NCBI RefSeq assembly: GCF_003144325.1
Contig: NZ_PENS01000001.1
Location: 1 to 64,000 of the forward strand
Length of the DNA: 64,000 nt
Direction of reading: 5' to 3'
Source: Proteus terrae
Lineage (GTDB): Bacteria > Pseudomonadota > Gammaproteobacteria > Enterobacterales > Enterobacteriaceae
Part shown: positions 8,154 to 16,505 of the stretch, in pieces
How positions within the stretch are numbered: position 1 is the first letter of the stretch
Layout: each line of letters opens with the position of its first letter
The notes under the pieces: generated by a model
Databases searched by the model: none
The model's input: only the letters and a program-made list of their open reading frames with translations
What the model was told of the DNA's origin: nothing
Made by a program: the position numbers and the translations under genes

Positions 8154-10769
8154 TTATTGTGTAATCAGTTGAGGTTTAGGTAAGGGCTCAGTTCTTTGAT
8201 TGATTGTCGAAGGTGTTGCGTCTCCATCACTACAAGTCAGTAATAAAGAAGACATAAATAATCCTTCAACTAATGTTGGAATACGGACTTTGCACTGCTC
8301 TTGACCATTCCAACGCACACTCAATACATCATCACTATTAATCCCCGTCAGATAGACATTTCCACCATCATTGACAATACCGAGCTCACGCCCTTTCTCA
8401 GTTGTGACACTGGCACCAAATGGTGGATAAGTTCCGTCTTGTAAGCGAATGACAGCCATGGCTTTTTGCCCCGATACCACATCAAAGTGGCGGTAGCCTA
8501 TTGCACCTTCTGTTAGGGTTAATTGTTGAATTGAACGTAATGCTTCAGCATTATCTGGCATCTGATCAAGGTCGATGCTGGCACTACTGCGGTAATAATC
8601 ATTGATATCAGGCAGTACCGCTTTACCAAAAGCATTGGTACGAGTAATCGCGCCGATACTTTTCACTGGTACATCAGAAATACCATCTGTATCAATAAGT
8701 AAACGAGTACTACCAATACGACTTGTGCGGTGTAATGCACCACCTTTTGGTGTTAGTGTTGCCCCACCTTGTAGTGATAATGTGGCTGATGTGTACTCGC
8801 CATTAATATGGCTCGCACTGGCGGTCACTAAGGCGGTATCAGCATAATGCATGAGATAGGCATCTGCGGATGGTTTACCGTTACTACTTAAACCAGCACC
8901 AACACGATAACTACTATTGTCATCAATACGATCGTAATAACTGACATTATGTGAATTACCGTGTTTATTAATCACAGTGTTGTAGCTAATGGTCGCGCGA
9001 TCGCTCCAAGGCATACTGACATTCATATAAACACCATTATCATTGGTGCCATTAAATTTATTGCGAAACGCCGACAGACTGAGATTGATATTTTTGAAGC
9101 TACCAATATCCATCGTTTTGGCTAATGACAAGTTATAATTATCATTATTAGGCTTATTCCAATAAGTCTGATGACTATAGTTTAAGTAAGCACTCAACCC
9201 CCATTCAGGGAACTGCTTACTAAACATAATGGTATAAAGCTCTTTATTGTTATCTTCTTCACCACCACGATAACGACGATCTAAATATTGATTCATACTC
9301 ATAAAGTCACGTTCGGAGAATCGATAGCCGGCGAATGTCACTTGGCTATTTATTTGTTCGAAACGTTTTGAGTAACTTAAACGATAAGAGCCACCGTGAT
9401 AACGCTTATTATCACTTGGAATTTTGGCCCAAGAATGTGTCGCATCAAAAGAGATTGCACCCAGCGCCATTAGGTCACGACCAATACCGGCAGAAACCGA
9501 GTTATAATCTCCCGATACTAATGAACCACCATAAAGTGACCAACCGTTACTGATCCCCCATGAGAATTCACCCATACCAAAAATAGGGCCTTCCGTATTA
9601 CGGTTCATATCTGACGGTTTACCCGCAGATAATTTATATTGGACTCGACCCGGACGTGTTAAATAAGGAATACTTGCAGTATCCATTTGGAATTCTTGAA
9701 CAGATCCATCTTGCTCTTCAACACGCACGTCTAATTTGCCACTCACTGCATCATTGATGTCTTGAATACGAAACGGCCCGGGAGCAACCTGAGTTTCATA
9801 GATCACACGACCTTGCTGGCTAATCGTTACTTTCGCATTCGTTTTTGCTACTCCCGTTACTTCAGGGGCATATCCTCTTAAGTTAGGTGGCAGCATATTG
9901 TCATCCGTAGACAAATTAACCCCGGTAAAACGGAAGTTATCGAAAATGTCAGAGCGTGAGTAAGTCTCCCCCATTACAAAGCGAGCCCCTAATTGCGTGA
10001 TCGCTCTATAAAGATAAAGCTGGTTCCATTTCCAACTATTTTCAGTGCTATCAGGAAGACCCGTTGTATGCTGATAACTTGCTTGCCAATCGGCACGAAA
10101 ACGCCAAACACCAAGGTTTGCTCCCACGGTTCCTAAGCCTGTAACTTGTTGGCGCTGTTTCCCTTTAGCGGGATCTGTTACGTTAGCATTGACGTTATAA
10201 TCGAAAAGTACTCCTGAGATACCGTGATCCCAACGAGAAGGTGGATCCCAATTTGGCGCTGAATATTCAAGATACGCTTGAGGAATAGTAAGAATAAGAT
10301 TGCCATTTCCCAGACTTGCATTTACCGTCATTCCGGGAATGGAAGAAATATCAAGACAACTTCCATTATCTTGATATTTCACTTTTTCAGCCCATTCAGG
10401 TTTGAGCCCTATTTGGTGGATCAATTCAGGCGGTAAGCAAGCCTCACTACCTTTAGGATCATTGGCAGGCACTACATAACTAATATTATAAAGTTCAGGG
10501 AGTTCATTATTATTCACACGAATAACAAACTCATATCGGCCGGGCATAATATAGCCAGCGCGAGAGAAATCTGATAAGTCGATATTTTGCTTATCTTTTA
10601 GATCCAAAATATCAGCATTAAATTCAATATTACTATTTGCTAAAGCTGAACTTGAAATACTGGAGGCGCCAGTAAGAATTAAATAGATCAGTACAGCAAC
10701 AGGCCGAATAGTATGTTGTTTTTTCTTTTTTTCCGTCCCTAAACCAACGGTTTTGAATGTTCTAACCAT
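8154..10769 (-). CDS. mrpC: MrpC outer-membrane fimbrial usher
   Basis: 871 residues, full length for the FimD/PapC usher family. Order: a signal region with a hydrophobic segment at about 25-45; an N-terminal subunit-binding domain (IEFNADILDL, then LPELYNISYV); a beta-barrel with the usher signature GETYSRSDIFDNFRFTGVNL; a plug with RGYAPEVTGVAKTNA; the barrel's second half; and C-terminal domains with cysteines near residue 810 and 845. It forms the secretion pore for the MR/P pilus. It starts 21 bp after mrpB. Confidence 0.93.
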   Translation of the reverse strand: MVRTFKTVGLGTEKKKKQHTIRPVAVLIYLILTGASSISSSALANSNIEFNADILDLKDKQNIDLSDFSRAGYIMPGRYEFVIRVNNNELPELYNISYVVPANDPKGSEACLPPELIHQIGLKPEWAEKVKYQDNGSCLDISSIPGMTVNASLGNGNLILTIPQAYLEYSAPNWDPPSRWDHGISGVLFDYNVNANVTDPAKGKQRQQVTGLGTVGANLGVWRFRADWQASYQHTTGLPDSTENSWKWNQLYLYRAITQLGARFVMGETYSRSDIFDNFRFTGVNLSTDDNMLPPNLRGYAPEVTGVAKTNAKVTISQQGRVIYETQVAPGPFRIQDINDAVSGKLDVRVEEQDGSVQEFQMDTASIPYLTRPGRVQYKLSAGKPSDMNRNTEGPIFGMGEFSWGISNGWSLYGGSLVSGDYNSVSAGIGRDLMALGAISFDATHSWAKIPSDNKRYHGGSYRLSYSKRFEQINSQVTFAGYRFSERDFMSMNQYLDRRYRGGEEDNNKELYTIMFSKQFPEWGLSAYLNYSHQTYWNKPNNDNYNLSLAKTMDIGSFKNINLSLSAFRNKFNGTNDNGVYMNVSMPWSDRATISYNTVINKHGNSHNVSYYDRIDDNSSYRVGAGLSSNGKPSADAYLMHYADTALVTASASHINGEYTSATLSLQGGATLTPKGGALHRTSRIGSTRLLIDTDGISDVPVKSIGAITRTNAFGKAVLPDINDYYRSSASIDLDQMPDNAEALRSIQQLTLTEGAIGYRHFDVVSGQKAMAVIRLQDGTYPPFGASVTTEKGRELGIVNDGGNVYLTGINSDDVLSVRWNGQEQCKVRIPTLVEGLFMSSLLLTCSDGDATPSTINQRTEPLPKPQLITQ

Positions 10770-10790
10770 AAGTTATCCAACCCGATCCAT

Positions 10791-11351
10791 TTAATAGTAT
10801 TCCAGCTTAAATCGCAGCGTTGTTCGGTAATTTCCAGCTTTTGGTATTTCGTTATTTTTGACTATTCGCGCTTGGTAAAGTAATGCCATTGATTTAGAGT
10901 CAATGCCAACAGGGGGTAATGGCTTACCCGGAATTGCTCGCCTGCCATAACGATCAGCTATAGCTAATGACGCACCTCTCGCTTCACCAGTGAGTGCAAA
11001 ATTACCATTCTCGTTAGAGGGACCTTCAAACGTTGCAATAAAACGAGGGTTGTCCGCTTCCTGACCTTTTTGTTCAATTAGCGTACACTCCGTTAATCTG
11101 ATAGAAAAATACTCGATAGGTCCTTGCCCTTCAGTCACCAGCATCGGAATAGAAACCATTGTCAGTGGAATAACTTGTTCACCACTTCCCGCAGCAATCG
11201 TACAAGATGGTTCTAAGATCGAGCCTGAAAGATTAAGTACCCCAAATCGCTGATGCATGTTTTTATCTTGTTTTACATCACTTGCTACTGCTGTTGTTGT
11301 CAGTAAGCTGGCAATAAGGCATAGCCATAGTGGTGTCATCTTGCGATTCAT
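10791..11351 (-). CDS. mrpB: MrpB minor fimbrial subunit (putative pilus terminator)
   Basis: 186 residues from the ATG at 11351, preceded by GGAG at ideal spacing. The longer frame starting at 11411 would run into the hairpin after mrpA and is rejected. Signal peptide at about 1-23 (ending AVAS), pilin cysteines in EPSCTIA and TECTLIE, and a terminal FKLEYY strand. In P. mirabilis MrpB is proposed to end or anchor the pilus. It lies downstream of a terminator-like hairpin, which should keep its expression below that of mrpA. Confidence 0.88.
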   Translation of the reverse strand: MNRKMTPLWLCLIASLLTTTAVASDVKQDKNMHQRFGVLNLSGSILEPSCTIAAGSGEQVIPLTMVSIPMLVTEGQGPIEYFSIRLTECTLIEQKGQEADNPRFIATFEGPSNENGNFALTGEARGASLAIADRYGRRAIPGKPLPPVGIDSKSMALLYQARIVKNNEIPKAGNYRTTLRFKLEYY

Positions 11352-11392
11352 ATTTTTCTCCGTAAGAAAAAAATCGTTAAAAATAGACACAG

Positions 11393-11421
11393 GAAAAAAA
11401 GCCCTGTACATCCCTGTACAG
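11393..11421 (-). terminator. Attenuator-like terminator between mrpA and mrpB
   Basis: A 7-bp perfect stem (CTGTACA / TGTACAG) with a 4-base loop is followed, on the minus strand, by GGC and seven T. It lies 13 bp past the mrpA stop and inside the operon. Partial termination would raise mrpA message over the downstream genes, as expected for a major pilin. Confidence 0.75.
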
Positions 11422-11434
11422 AACTTATTTTTTC

Positions 11435-11974
11435 TTACTGATAAGTCAGTGCGAAAGTTGCGATTGCAGTGAAGTCACCAGGAACAGCAGCTTCTGCAGA
11501 AGAACCTTGTAAGTAAGCAGCAAAGTTCAGATCGTTATTACCATCACGTAAGTTTTGAGCTGCACTTGGTGTACCTAATTTGATTTGTTTACCACCCGCA
11601 TCGGTGATAACAACAGCAGCATTTTTAGCGATACCTTCAATACCTAAAGAACCAGCTAAAATGTCTGCATCTTCTGAACCAGTGAAGGTTGTTTGAACTG
11701 TTTTATAAGTTTCAGTTGTGCAATTTTCTAAAGAAATTTTAAAGTCACGAGAATTACTACGACCACCATCTTTTAATGCAGCAGTAGAAATTTGACCTAA
11801 TGGAACAGTTTGATTTTCTGTATCTGGAGTAATTGAGCAAGGAGCATCAATAATTGAACCAACAAATTTAACTGTACCGTGACCTTGATCTTTTACTGGA
11901 TCAGCAGCAAATGTAGAACCCGCAGCAACAGATAAACCTAAGCCAAGAACTAACGCTAATTTATTTAATTTCAT
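11435..11974 (-). CDS. mrpA: MrpA major fimbrial subunit
   Basis: 179 residues: signal peptide (about 1-23, ending TFAA), mature pilin with FVGSIIDAPCSITPD, a second cysteine in LENCTTET, and the terminal strand FTAIATFALTYQ. It closely resembles the P. mirabilis MR/P major pilin. AGGA lies upstream of the ATG. It is the first gene of the operon; its promoter lies in the invertible element about 150-400 bp upstream and must face it for expression. A hairpin follows the gene. Confidence 0.95.
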   Translation of the reverse strand: MKLNKLALVLGLGLSVAAGSTFAADPVKDQGHGTVKFVGSIIDAPCSITPDTENQTVPLGQISTAALKDGGRSNSRDFKISLENCTTETYKTVQTTFTGSEDADILAGSLGIEGIAKNAAVVITDAGGKQIKLGTPSAAQNLRDGNNDLNFAAYLQGSSAEAAVPGDFTAIATFALTYQ

Positions 11975-12122
11975 CTTTTTGTTTCCTAAAATATAAAGGA
12001 CGAAGACATTAAAAATAATAAATTCATTAGGATTGAATTATTCCTAATTGAATGACTCATTTATTGAGTTTTTGAATTTTGGTATACTTATGTCCGTCCA
12101 AAACGAAATTAAATATCGTTAG

Positions 12123-12145
12123 AAACAAAATACACCAAATTGTTT
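12123..12145 (+). repeat. Left inverted repeat of the mrp phase switch
   Basis: Twenty-three bases (AAACAAAATACACC followed by AAATTGTTT) that match the reverse complement of 12398-12420 with one mismatch. This is the mrpA-proximal recombination site for MrpI. Confidence 0.92.
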
Positions 12146-12397
12146 TGTTAAAAATTTTCATCTCGAAATCGAATGTATTTAGATAATCAATCTTTAAATG
12201 CCAGAAAAAGAGTTTATAATTCTAAGTGCAAATACTATAATTTGTGAAAAAAGTAAAAAAATTTATTTCTGGATTTTAAACAAAGTAACCAATCATGTTT
12301 GCTTTTTAAAATAATGATAAATATCAATATGTTAATTAATATTAGATCTGTGGTTAACATTAAATTTGACTTAAGTGAGAAGCCAGAGAATAATAGT
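12146..12397. promoter_or_regulatory. Invertible element (phase switch) of the mrp operon
   Basis: Exactly 252 bp between the inverted repeats, the same length reported for the P. mirabilis mrp element. Inversion by MrpI turns the fimbrial promoter toward or away from mrpA. The best sigma70-like promoter I find (12366-12394) reads toward mrpI, so the sequenced molecule appears to be in the OFF orientation. The orientation call rests on one promoter match and is less certain than the element itself. Confidence 0.9.
12366..12394 (+). promoter_or_regulatory. Putative mrp fimbrial promoter, facing away from mrpA
   Basis: TTGACT at 12366-12371, a 17-bp spacer and AATAAT at 12389-12394, next to the right inverted repeat. 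After inversion it would point at mrpA. I found no comparably good promoter on the other strand of the element. Confidence 0.55.
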
Positions 12398-12420
12398 AAA
12401 CAATTTGGTGTATTCTGTTT
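12398..12420 (+). repeat. Right inverted repeat of the mrp phase switch
   Basis: AAACAATTTGGTGTATT followed by CTGTTT, matching the reverse complement of 12123-12145 at 22 of 23 positions. It is the mrpI-proximal recombination site. Confidence 0.92.
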
Positions 12421-12647
12421 ATTTCTCTAAAGATGCCTGAATTCCTATCTCTGTTCGTTTTTCACTTTTCCAATCAATAACTTTCATTTTCCCAAAATAA
12501 ATAAACTTTCAATAAACTTGTTTAAAATTAACAAGTAAAAGTGAAAGCATAAAAAAAACACAACTCTTTATTGATGCATATTACTTGTTATAGTGATGCA
12601 ACAATTGACTTTTGTTCCTTGTTATCTCATTGAAAAGGTTATAAAAA

Positions 12648-13208
12648 ATGAAGCAACGTAAGTTTCTTACACGTTTTGAGATCAATTCTATTTTGAAACA
12701 AGCAAAGGAAGGACGGTATCCAGAAAGAGATTACTGTATGTTTTTAATGTGTTTTTTACATGGGTTTCGCGTTAGTGAACTATGCAGATTAACCCTCAGT
12801 GATATTGATTTGGAAAGTCGGATACTCTATGTCAGGCGTTTGAAGGGGGGGTTATCTACAACGCAACCAATTATTGAAGAGGAGTACGAAGCGTTAGTTA
12901 ACTGGTTGAAAAAACGGGAAACATGGCGAGAATCTGATTCAGAATGGGTCTTTTTATCCCAAAAAACAGGACCTATTTCACGTCAGCAGGTGTATGGATT
13001 ACTACGTCGTTTAGGTAAAGATGCTAATGTATCCGTTTCTCCTCATCCCCATATGCTACGCCATGCATGTGGCTATGCACTAGCAGATTTAGGTAGAGAT
13101 ACCCGTTTAATTCAGGATTACTTGGGACACCGTAATATTTCACATACTGTTATCTATACCGCAAGTAATTCAAAACGATTTGTTCACATTTGGGATATAA
13201 GAAATTAA
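12648..13208 (+). CDS. mrpI: MrpI tyrosine recombinase (fimbrial phase switch)
   Basis: 186 residues, the short FimB/FimE type of tyrosine recombinase. The catalytic set is visible: Arg in HGFRVSEL (about residue 42), Lys in RRLKGG (about 66), HPHMLRH (about 136-142), GHRN (about 165) and the tyrosine nucleophile in HTVIYT (about 174). It is divergent from mrpA with the invertible element between them, as in P. mirabilis, where MrpI alone inverts the switch in both directions. Start is ATG after AAAGGTTATAAAA. Confidence 0.95.
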   Translation: MKQRKFLTRFEINSILKQAKEGRYPERDYCMFLMCFLHGFRVSELCRLTLSDIDLESRILYVRRLKGGLSTTQPIIEEEYEALVNWLKKRETWRESDSEWVFLSQKTGPISRQQVYGLLRRLGKDANVSVSPHPHMLRHACGYALADLGRDTRLIQDYLGHRNISHTVIYTASNSKRFVHIWDIRN

Positions 13209-13252
13209 CAATTATTATTTTATTAATACGCTCTATGAAGATTAATACACTA

Positions 13253-13274
13253 AATATAGCAGGCTATATTTTTT
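13253..13274 (+). terminator. Probable terminator of mrpI
   Basis: Arms AATATAGC / GCTATATT are followed by a T tract, 44 bp past the mrpI stop. The loop is tight, so the outermost pairs matter most. Confidence 0.5.
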
Positions 13275-13645
13275 CAATAAGAATAAAGTTAATTTTTAAT
13301 ATAATTAAGAAATTTAGGATTTGTTTTAGACTAAATACATAATTACGATTACTGGTATTAATAATTTATTAATAATCATTTTCTAATTAAAGAATAATTC
13401 AATACTAGCACTCTCTTTTTGATTATCTTTATTGGAGGGAGATAATTTTAATATCAATCTTTATTTATTAATAATACTAAACATTTTTTGTTTAATTTTT
13501 AACCGAGGAAATAAGGGTTTTATTTAAAGAAAATTTCCATTTTTAAAACTTTTTATTCATTTGCATTCCATGCACACGCTGTCATATCTCACTATCCCCT
13601 ACGTTACTGTTAGGGGATAGTTATGAATTACCGTAAAAAGCACGA
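13275..13645. other. AT-rich spacer with one strong inverted repeat
   Basis: About 370 bp between mrpI and rtcB with no credible gene. It contains a perfect 10-bp inverted repeat (CTATCCCCTA at 13592-13601, TAGGGGATAG at 13611-13620), 25 bp past the rtcB stop. There is no T tract on either strand, so it is a stem-loop of uncertain role, perhaps protecting the rtcB 3' end. Confidence 0.6.
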
Positions 13646-14869
13646 TTAACCTTTTACACAAACAACCTGTCGTAGTGTATGAACAACCTCAACAAGCGAT
13701 AACTGAGCCTTCATTACAGCATCAATATCCTTATAAGCCATTGGAATTTCATCAATCACATCTTCATCTTTTCGACATTCCACATGCGCTGTAGCTCGAA
13801 TTTGGTCTTCAATACTAAAGGCTTTTTTCGCTGCTGTTCGGCTCATTACGCGTCCTGCGCCATGGCTACATGAACAGAAACTTTCGGCATTTCCCTTACC
13901 TCTAACAATAAAGCTCTTCGCTCCCATTGAACCCGGAATGATCCCCATTTCACCTTTTTGAGCAGAAACAGCCCCTTTTCTAGTCACCAGTACCTCTTCA
14001 CCAAAGTGCATTTCTTTTTGCACATAGTTATGGTGGCAGTTCACTGCCTGTTGTTGAGTTGTAAAAGGTTTAGTTATTTCTGTTGATAATGCCGCCAACA
14101 CGCGTTCCATCATAATTTCACGATTATGTCGGGCAAAATCCTGTGCCCATTCTACGGCTTCTATATAGTCATCATAGAAAAGCGTTCCTTCTTTTAAGTA
14201 CGCTAAATTTTTATCTGGCAAGTTAGCGATATGTTCTCTCATGTCTTCTTGTGCCATTTGTATAAATAAAGTACCAATAGCATTACCCACACCACGAGAT
14301 CCACTATGTAGCATTACCCAAACATTATCTGCTTCATCAAGGCACAACTCGATAAAGTGGTTTCCTGTTCCTAATGTACCTAGGTGACGATAGTTATTTG
14401 TATTTCGTAAACGTGGATACTTATCAGTTAAAACCTTAAAACGCCCTTCAAGTTGTTGCCAATGTTGATCAACAAGTTTAGGTGGGTTCTTCCATGAACC
14501 ACGATCGTTCCCTGACTGATAACTTGTTCGTCCATGAGGTACTGCTCTTTCTATTGCCGTTCTTATGGCAAATAAATTATCTGGCAAATCATTTGCGTGT
14601 AACGATGTTTTTACCGCAATCATTCCACATCCAATATCTACACCAACAGCAGCCGGAATAATCGCACCTTTTGTTGGGATAACACTTCCTATTGTTGAAC
14701 CTTTCCCTAAGTGAACATCGGGCATTACTGCCATATGTTTAAAAATAAAAGGCATCTTTGCAGTATTGATAAGTTGCTTTAGAGCATCTGCTTCAACAGG
14801 TACACCATTTGTCCACATTTTGATTTCAGCAGTCCCTGCTTCTTTTACTATTTGATGATCCAATATCAT
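13646..14869 (-). CDS. rtcB: RtcB RNA ligase
   Basis: 407 residues, nearly identical in length to E. coli RtcB (408) and very similar throughout. It joins RNA 2',3'-cyclic phosphate or 3'-phosphate ends to 5'-OH ends using GTP and Mn2+. Visible motifs: VGVDIGCG (metal-binding Cys at about 79), TGNHFIEL, LHSGSRGVG, GSMGAKSF and SCSHGAGR, which holds the guanylylated histidine. It overlaps the slipin gene by 4 bp, so the two are translationally coupled. RtcA, the cyclase often encoded next to RtcB, is absent here. Confidence 0.97.
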   Translation of the reverse strand: MILDHQIVKEAGTAEIKMWTNGVPVEADALKQLINTAKMPFIFKHMAVMPDVHLGKGSTIGSVIPTKGAIIPAAVGVDIGCGMIAVKTSLHANDLPDNLFAIRTAIERAVPHGRTSYQSGNDRGSWKNPPKLVDQHWQQLEGRFKVLTDKYPRLRNTNNYRHLGTLGTGNHFIELCLDEADNVWVMLHSGSRGVGNAIGTLFIQMAQEDMREHIANLPDKNLAYLKEGTLFYDDYIEAVEWAQDFARHNREIMMERVLAALSTEITKPFTTQQQAVNCHHNYVQKEMHFGEEVLVTRKGAVSAQKGEMGIIPGSMGAKSFIVRGKGNAESFCSCSHGAGRVMSRTAAKKAFSIEDQIRATAHVECRKDEDVIDEIPMAYKDIDAVMKAQLSLVEVVHTLRQVVCVKG

Positions 14870-16011
14870 TCTTGTGCTCCTTTAATTTGTACTAGCCCGT
14901 TTAATACTTGGTCTAAACCACCATAAACGGAAATCTTATCAATACGTTCTGCAATACGTTCTACGGTTTCTAGCTCTTTTAATCGTAGAGCTACTGGATT
15001 GTTTTCCATCACTTTTGCCGTATTTAATAAAGAACGTGTTGCGGATGTTTCTTCTCTTCGACGTATAACATTAGCCTGAGCTGATTTTTCAGCCTCAACC
15101 ACCTGCGCTAAAATCGTTTTCATTTCACCCGGTAAAACAATGTCTTTTACCCCTAATGAAGCTACTTCAATGCCATATCCTTTAGTCACTTCCCTGATTT
15201 TTTCACTTACTAAACTGTCAATCAGTGTTTTATTTTCTAATAATTCATCCAATGTTCTTGTTCCTACGGCTTCACGTAACGCAAACTGCAACTCTTTGTA
15301 TAAGAACTCAAGAGGTGAACTCAGTAGTTGGTACGCTGAAAGCACGTCGCGATAACGCCAACTCGCTGACAGATTAATGCGTAAGGTCACTTTATCTTTC
15401 GTTAAAATCTCTTGACCACTTATATCGAGTGTTTGTAAGCGCATATCAACGACTTCAACATCAATTTTGTGCTGATAACGCCAATAGCCTTTTAATCCTG
15501 GTGGTAATAGTGATTGAGTTTCACCATTAACACGGATAATGCCGGCATGCCATGTCGGAATATCCACACTTAATACACCTTCACTGCCTTTTATCGTCTG
15601 GTTACGTAATTTTGGATGCTGCAATTTTTTAACCAAAGCTGGTGAAACTTCCAATTCATTTGCTGACAATACTTCCATTGAGCGCTGTGCATAATTCCAA
15701 TAGAGACGGCGAGTGCTCGGCGCTAAGATCTCTTTGAGTGAACCATTTTCATAGAGTAAGCCAATCTCTTCATCAGATAGCACAATATCAAAACAATATT
15801 CACTCACCCATTCTGGATGATATTGACGTAAAAATTCGGCTTTCTCTCTTTCAATTGCAGGGCCGTTTAATTCCACCAGCTCAACACTTAATTGGCGGCG
15901 AAGATCGAAAAATTTATGTTCACCCACAGCAAGGACATCAATATATTCATCGTCCTTCTTTAATAAACCCAGTTGTCCCTGTTTCACTTTTATTGTTGTT
16001 CTTATCATCAT
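14866..16011 (-). CDS. Slipin / SPFH-band 7 family protein of the rtc operon
   Basis: 381 residues. The N-terminal ~110 residues are specific to this protein. Residues ~160-330 form an SPFH/band 7 domain (VDVEVVDMRLQTLDISGQEILTKDKVTLRI, ASWRYRDV, FALREAVGTRTLDELLENK, YGIEVASLGVKDIVLPGEM). A coiled helical segment follows (VVEAEKSAQANVIRRREET). Stomatin-like proteins scaffold membranes, but no strong transmembrane helix is visible here. It overlaps rtcB by 4 bp and sits behind the RtcR/sigma54 promoter, so it probably works with RtcB. Its role in RNA repair is not known to me. Confidence 0.85.
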   Translation of the reverse strand: MMIRTTIKVKQGQLGLLKKDDEYIDVLAVGEHKFFDLRRQLSVELVELNGPAIEREKAEFLRQYHPEWVSEYCFDIVLSDEEIGLLYENGSLKEILAPSTRRLYWNYAQRSMEVLSANELEVSPALVKKLQHPKLRNQTIKGSEGVLSVDIPTWHAGIIRVNGETQSLLPPGLKGYWRYQHKIDVEVVDMRLQTLDISGQEILTKDKVTLRINLSASWRYRDVLSAYQLLSSPLEFLYKELQFALREAVGTRTLDELLENKTLIDSLVSEKIREVTKGYGIEVASLGVKDIVLPGEMKTILAQVVEAEKSAQANVIRRREETSATRSLLNTAKVMENNPVALRLKELETVERIAERIDKISVYGGLDQVLNGLVQIKGAQE

Positions 16012-16246
16012 TGTTTCCCTTTTCTCTTCTTTATTATTGGCTTTCTTTTATTACCATTTTTATCGTGACTTGCTCTCCACGAACAAACTTGGCGAAATCG
16101 AAGGGAAAACAAGAGAGGAACGATACTCTGTTTGTCTCTTATTCTGCCTTCAATCCAGCGTAGTTGCTGGTGGATAAGCAAGGTGACGATACTGCTGTCA
16201 CAACGATTTTTTATATTTAATTTTACATTTGGATTTGTAATGGTTT

Positions 16247-16372
16247 TGGTGTCAGGAATCGAACCTGAAAATAACCCTCTTCACCTACAGAGTCTCGATG
16301 TGGAGGAACACATTTTGATAACACCACAGAGTGTTCTTTATGTGCCTACCAGATTTAAAATCTGCTCAAGAC
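16247..16372 (-). ncRNA. tRNA-like (Y-RNA-like) small RNA leading the slipin-rtcB operon
   Basis: A 79-base core (16325 down to 16247) reads like a distorted tRNA. Acceptor-like GGTGTTA can pair with TGACACC. A D-arm-like hairpin has arms ATGTG / CACAT (16298-16313). An anticodon-arm-like hairpin pairs CTCT with AGAG. The T-arm, TCAGG-TTCGATT-CCTGA, is canonical, and ACCA ends the core. The acceptor plus T stem is about three pairs too short for a true tRNA. Salmonella rtc operons carry tRNA-mimicking Y RNAs (YrlA) at this place; no rsr (Ro60) gene is seen here. Upstream bases to the predicted start at about 16372 add another hairpin (CAGATT / AATCTG). The tRNA-like fold is seen; the Y-RNA link is inference. 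Confidence 0.6.
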
Positions 16373-16383
16373 ATTAATAATAT

Positions 16384-16399
16384 TGCGAGTATCGTGCCA
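16384..16399 (-). promoter_or_regulatory. sigma54 (-24/-12) promoter of the tRNA-like RNA-slipin-rtcB unit
   Basis: On the minus strand: TGGCAC, five bases, then TCGCA. This matches the RpoN consensus TGGCAC-N5-TTGCA with one change in the -12 box. Transcription would start near 16372, just before the tRNA-like RNA. RtcR, encoded divergently, is a sigma54 activator. Confidence 0.85.
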
Positions 16400-16505
16400 A
16401 GTTTTTAAATATCACCAAAATCATTTTTAACCATATGTTTTAATTAATAAAAATATTTTCAATGTAATTTTTAAATATTTAGCCATTGAATTAAAATCGA
16501 TAAAA

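Noticed and set aside
11404-11421. CTGT...ACAG palindrome as a LexA box
   Set aside because: The spacing between the half-sites is too long for LexA, and the T tract on the minus strand marks it as a terminator-like hairpin.
16247-16325. A standard tRNA gene with encoded CCA
   Set aside because: With the T-arm placed canonically only about four to five acceptor pairs remain instead of seven, and the anticodon-like loop has eight bases closed by only four pairs. It fits a tRNA-like RNA better.
16132-16377. Plus-strand open frame of 81 codons over the tRNA-like RNA
   Set aside because: It lies on the strand opposite the structured RNA and the sigma54 promoter, has no ribosome site and no recognisable product.
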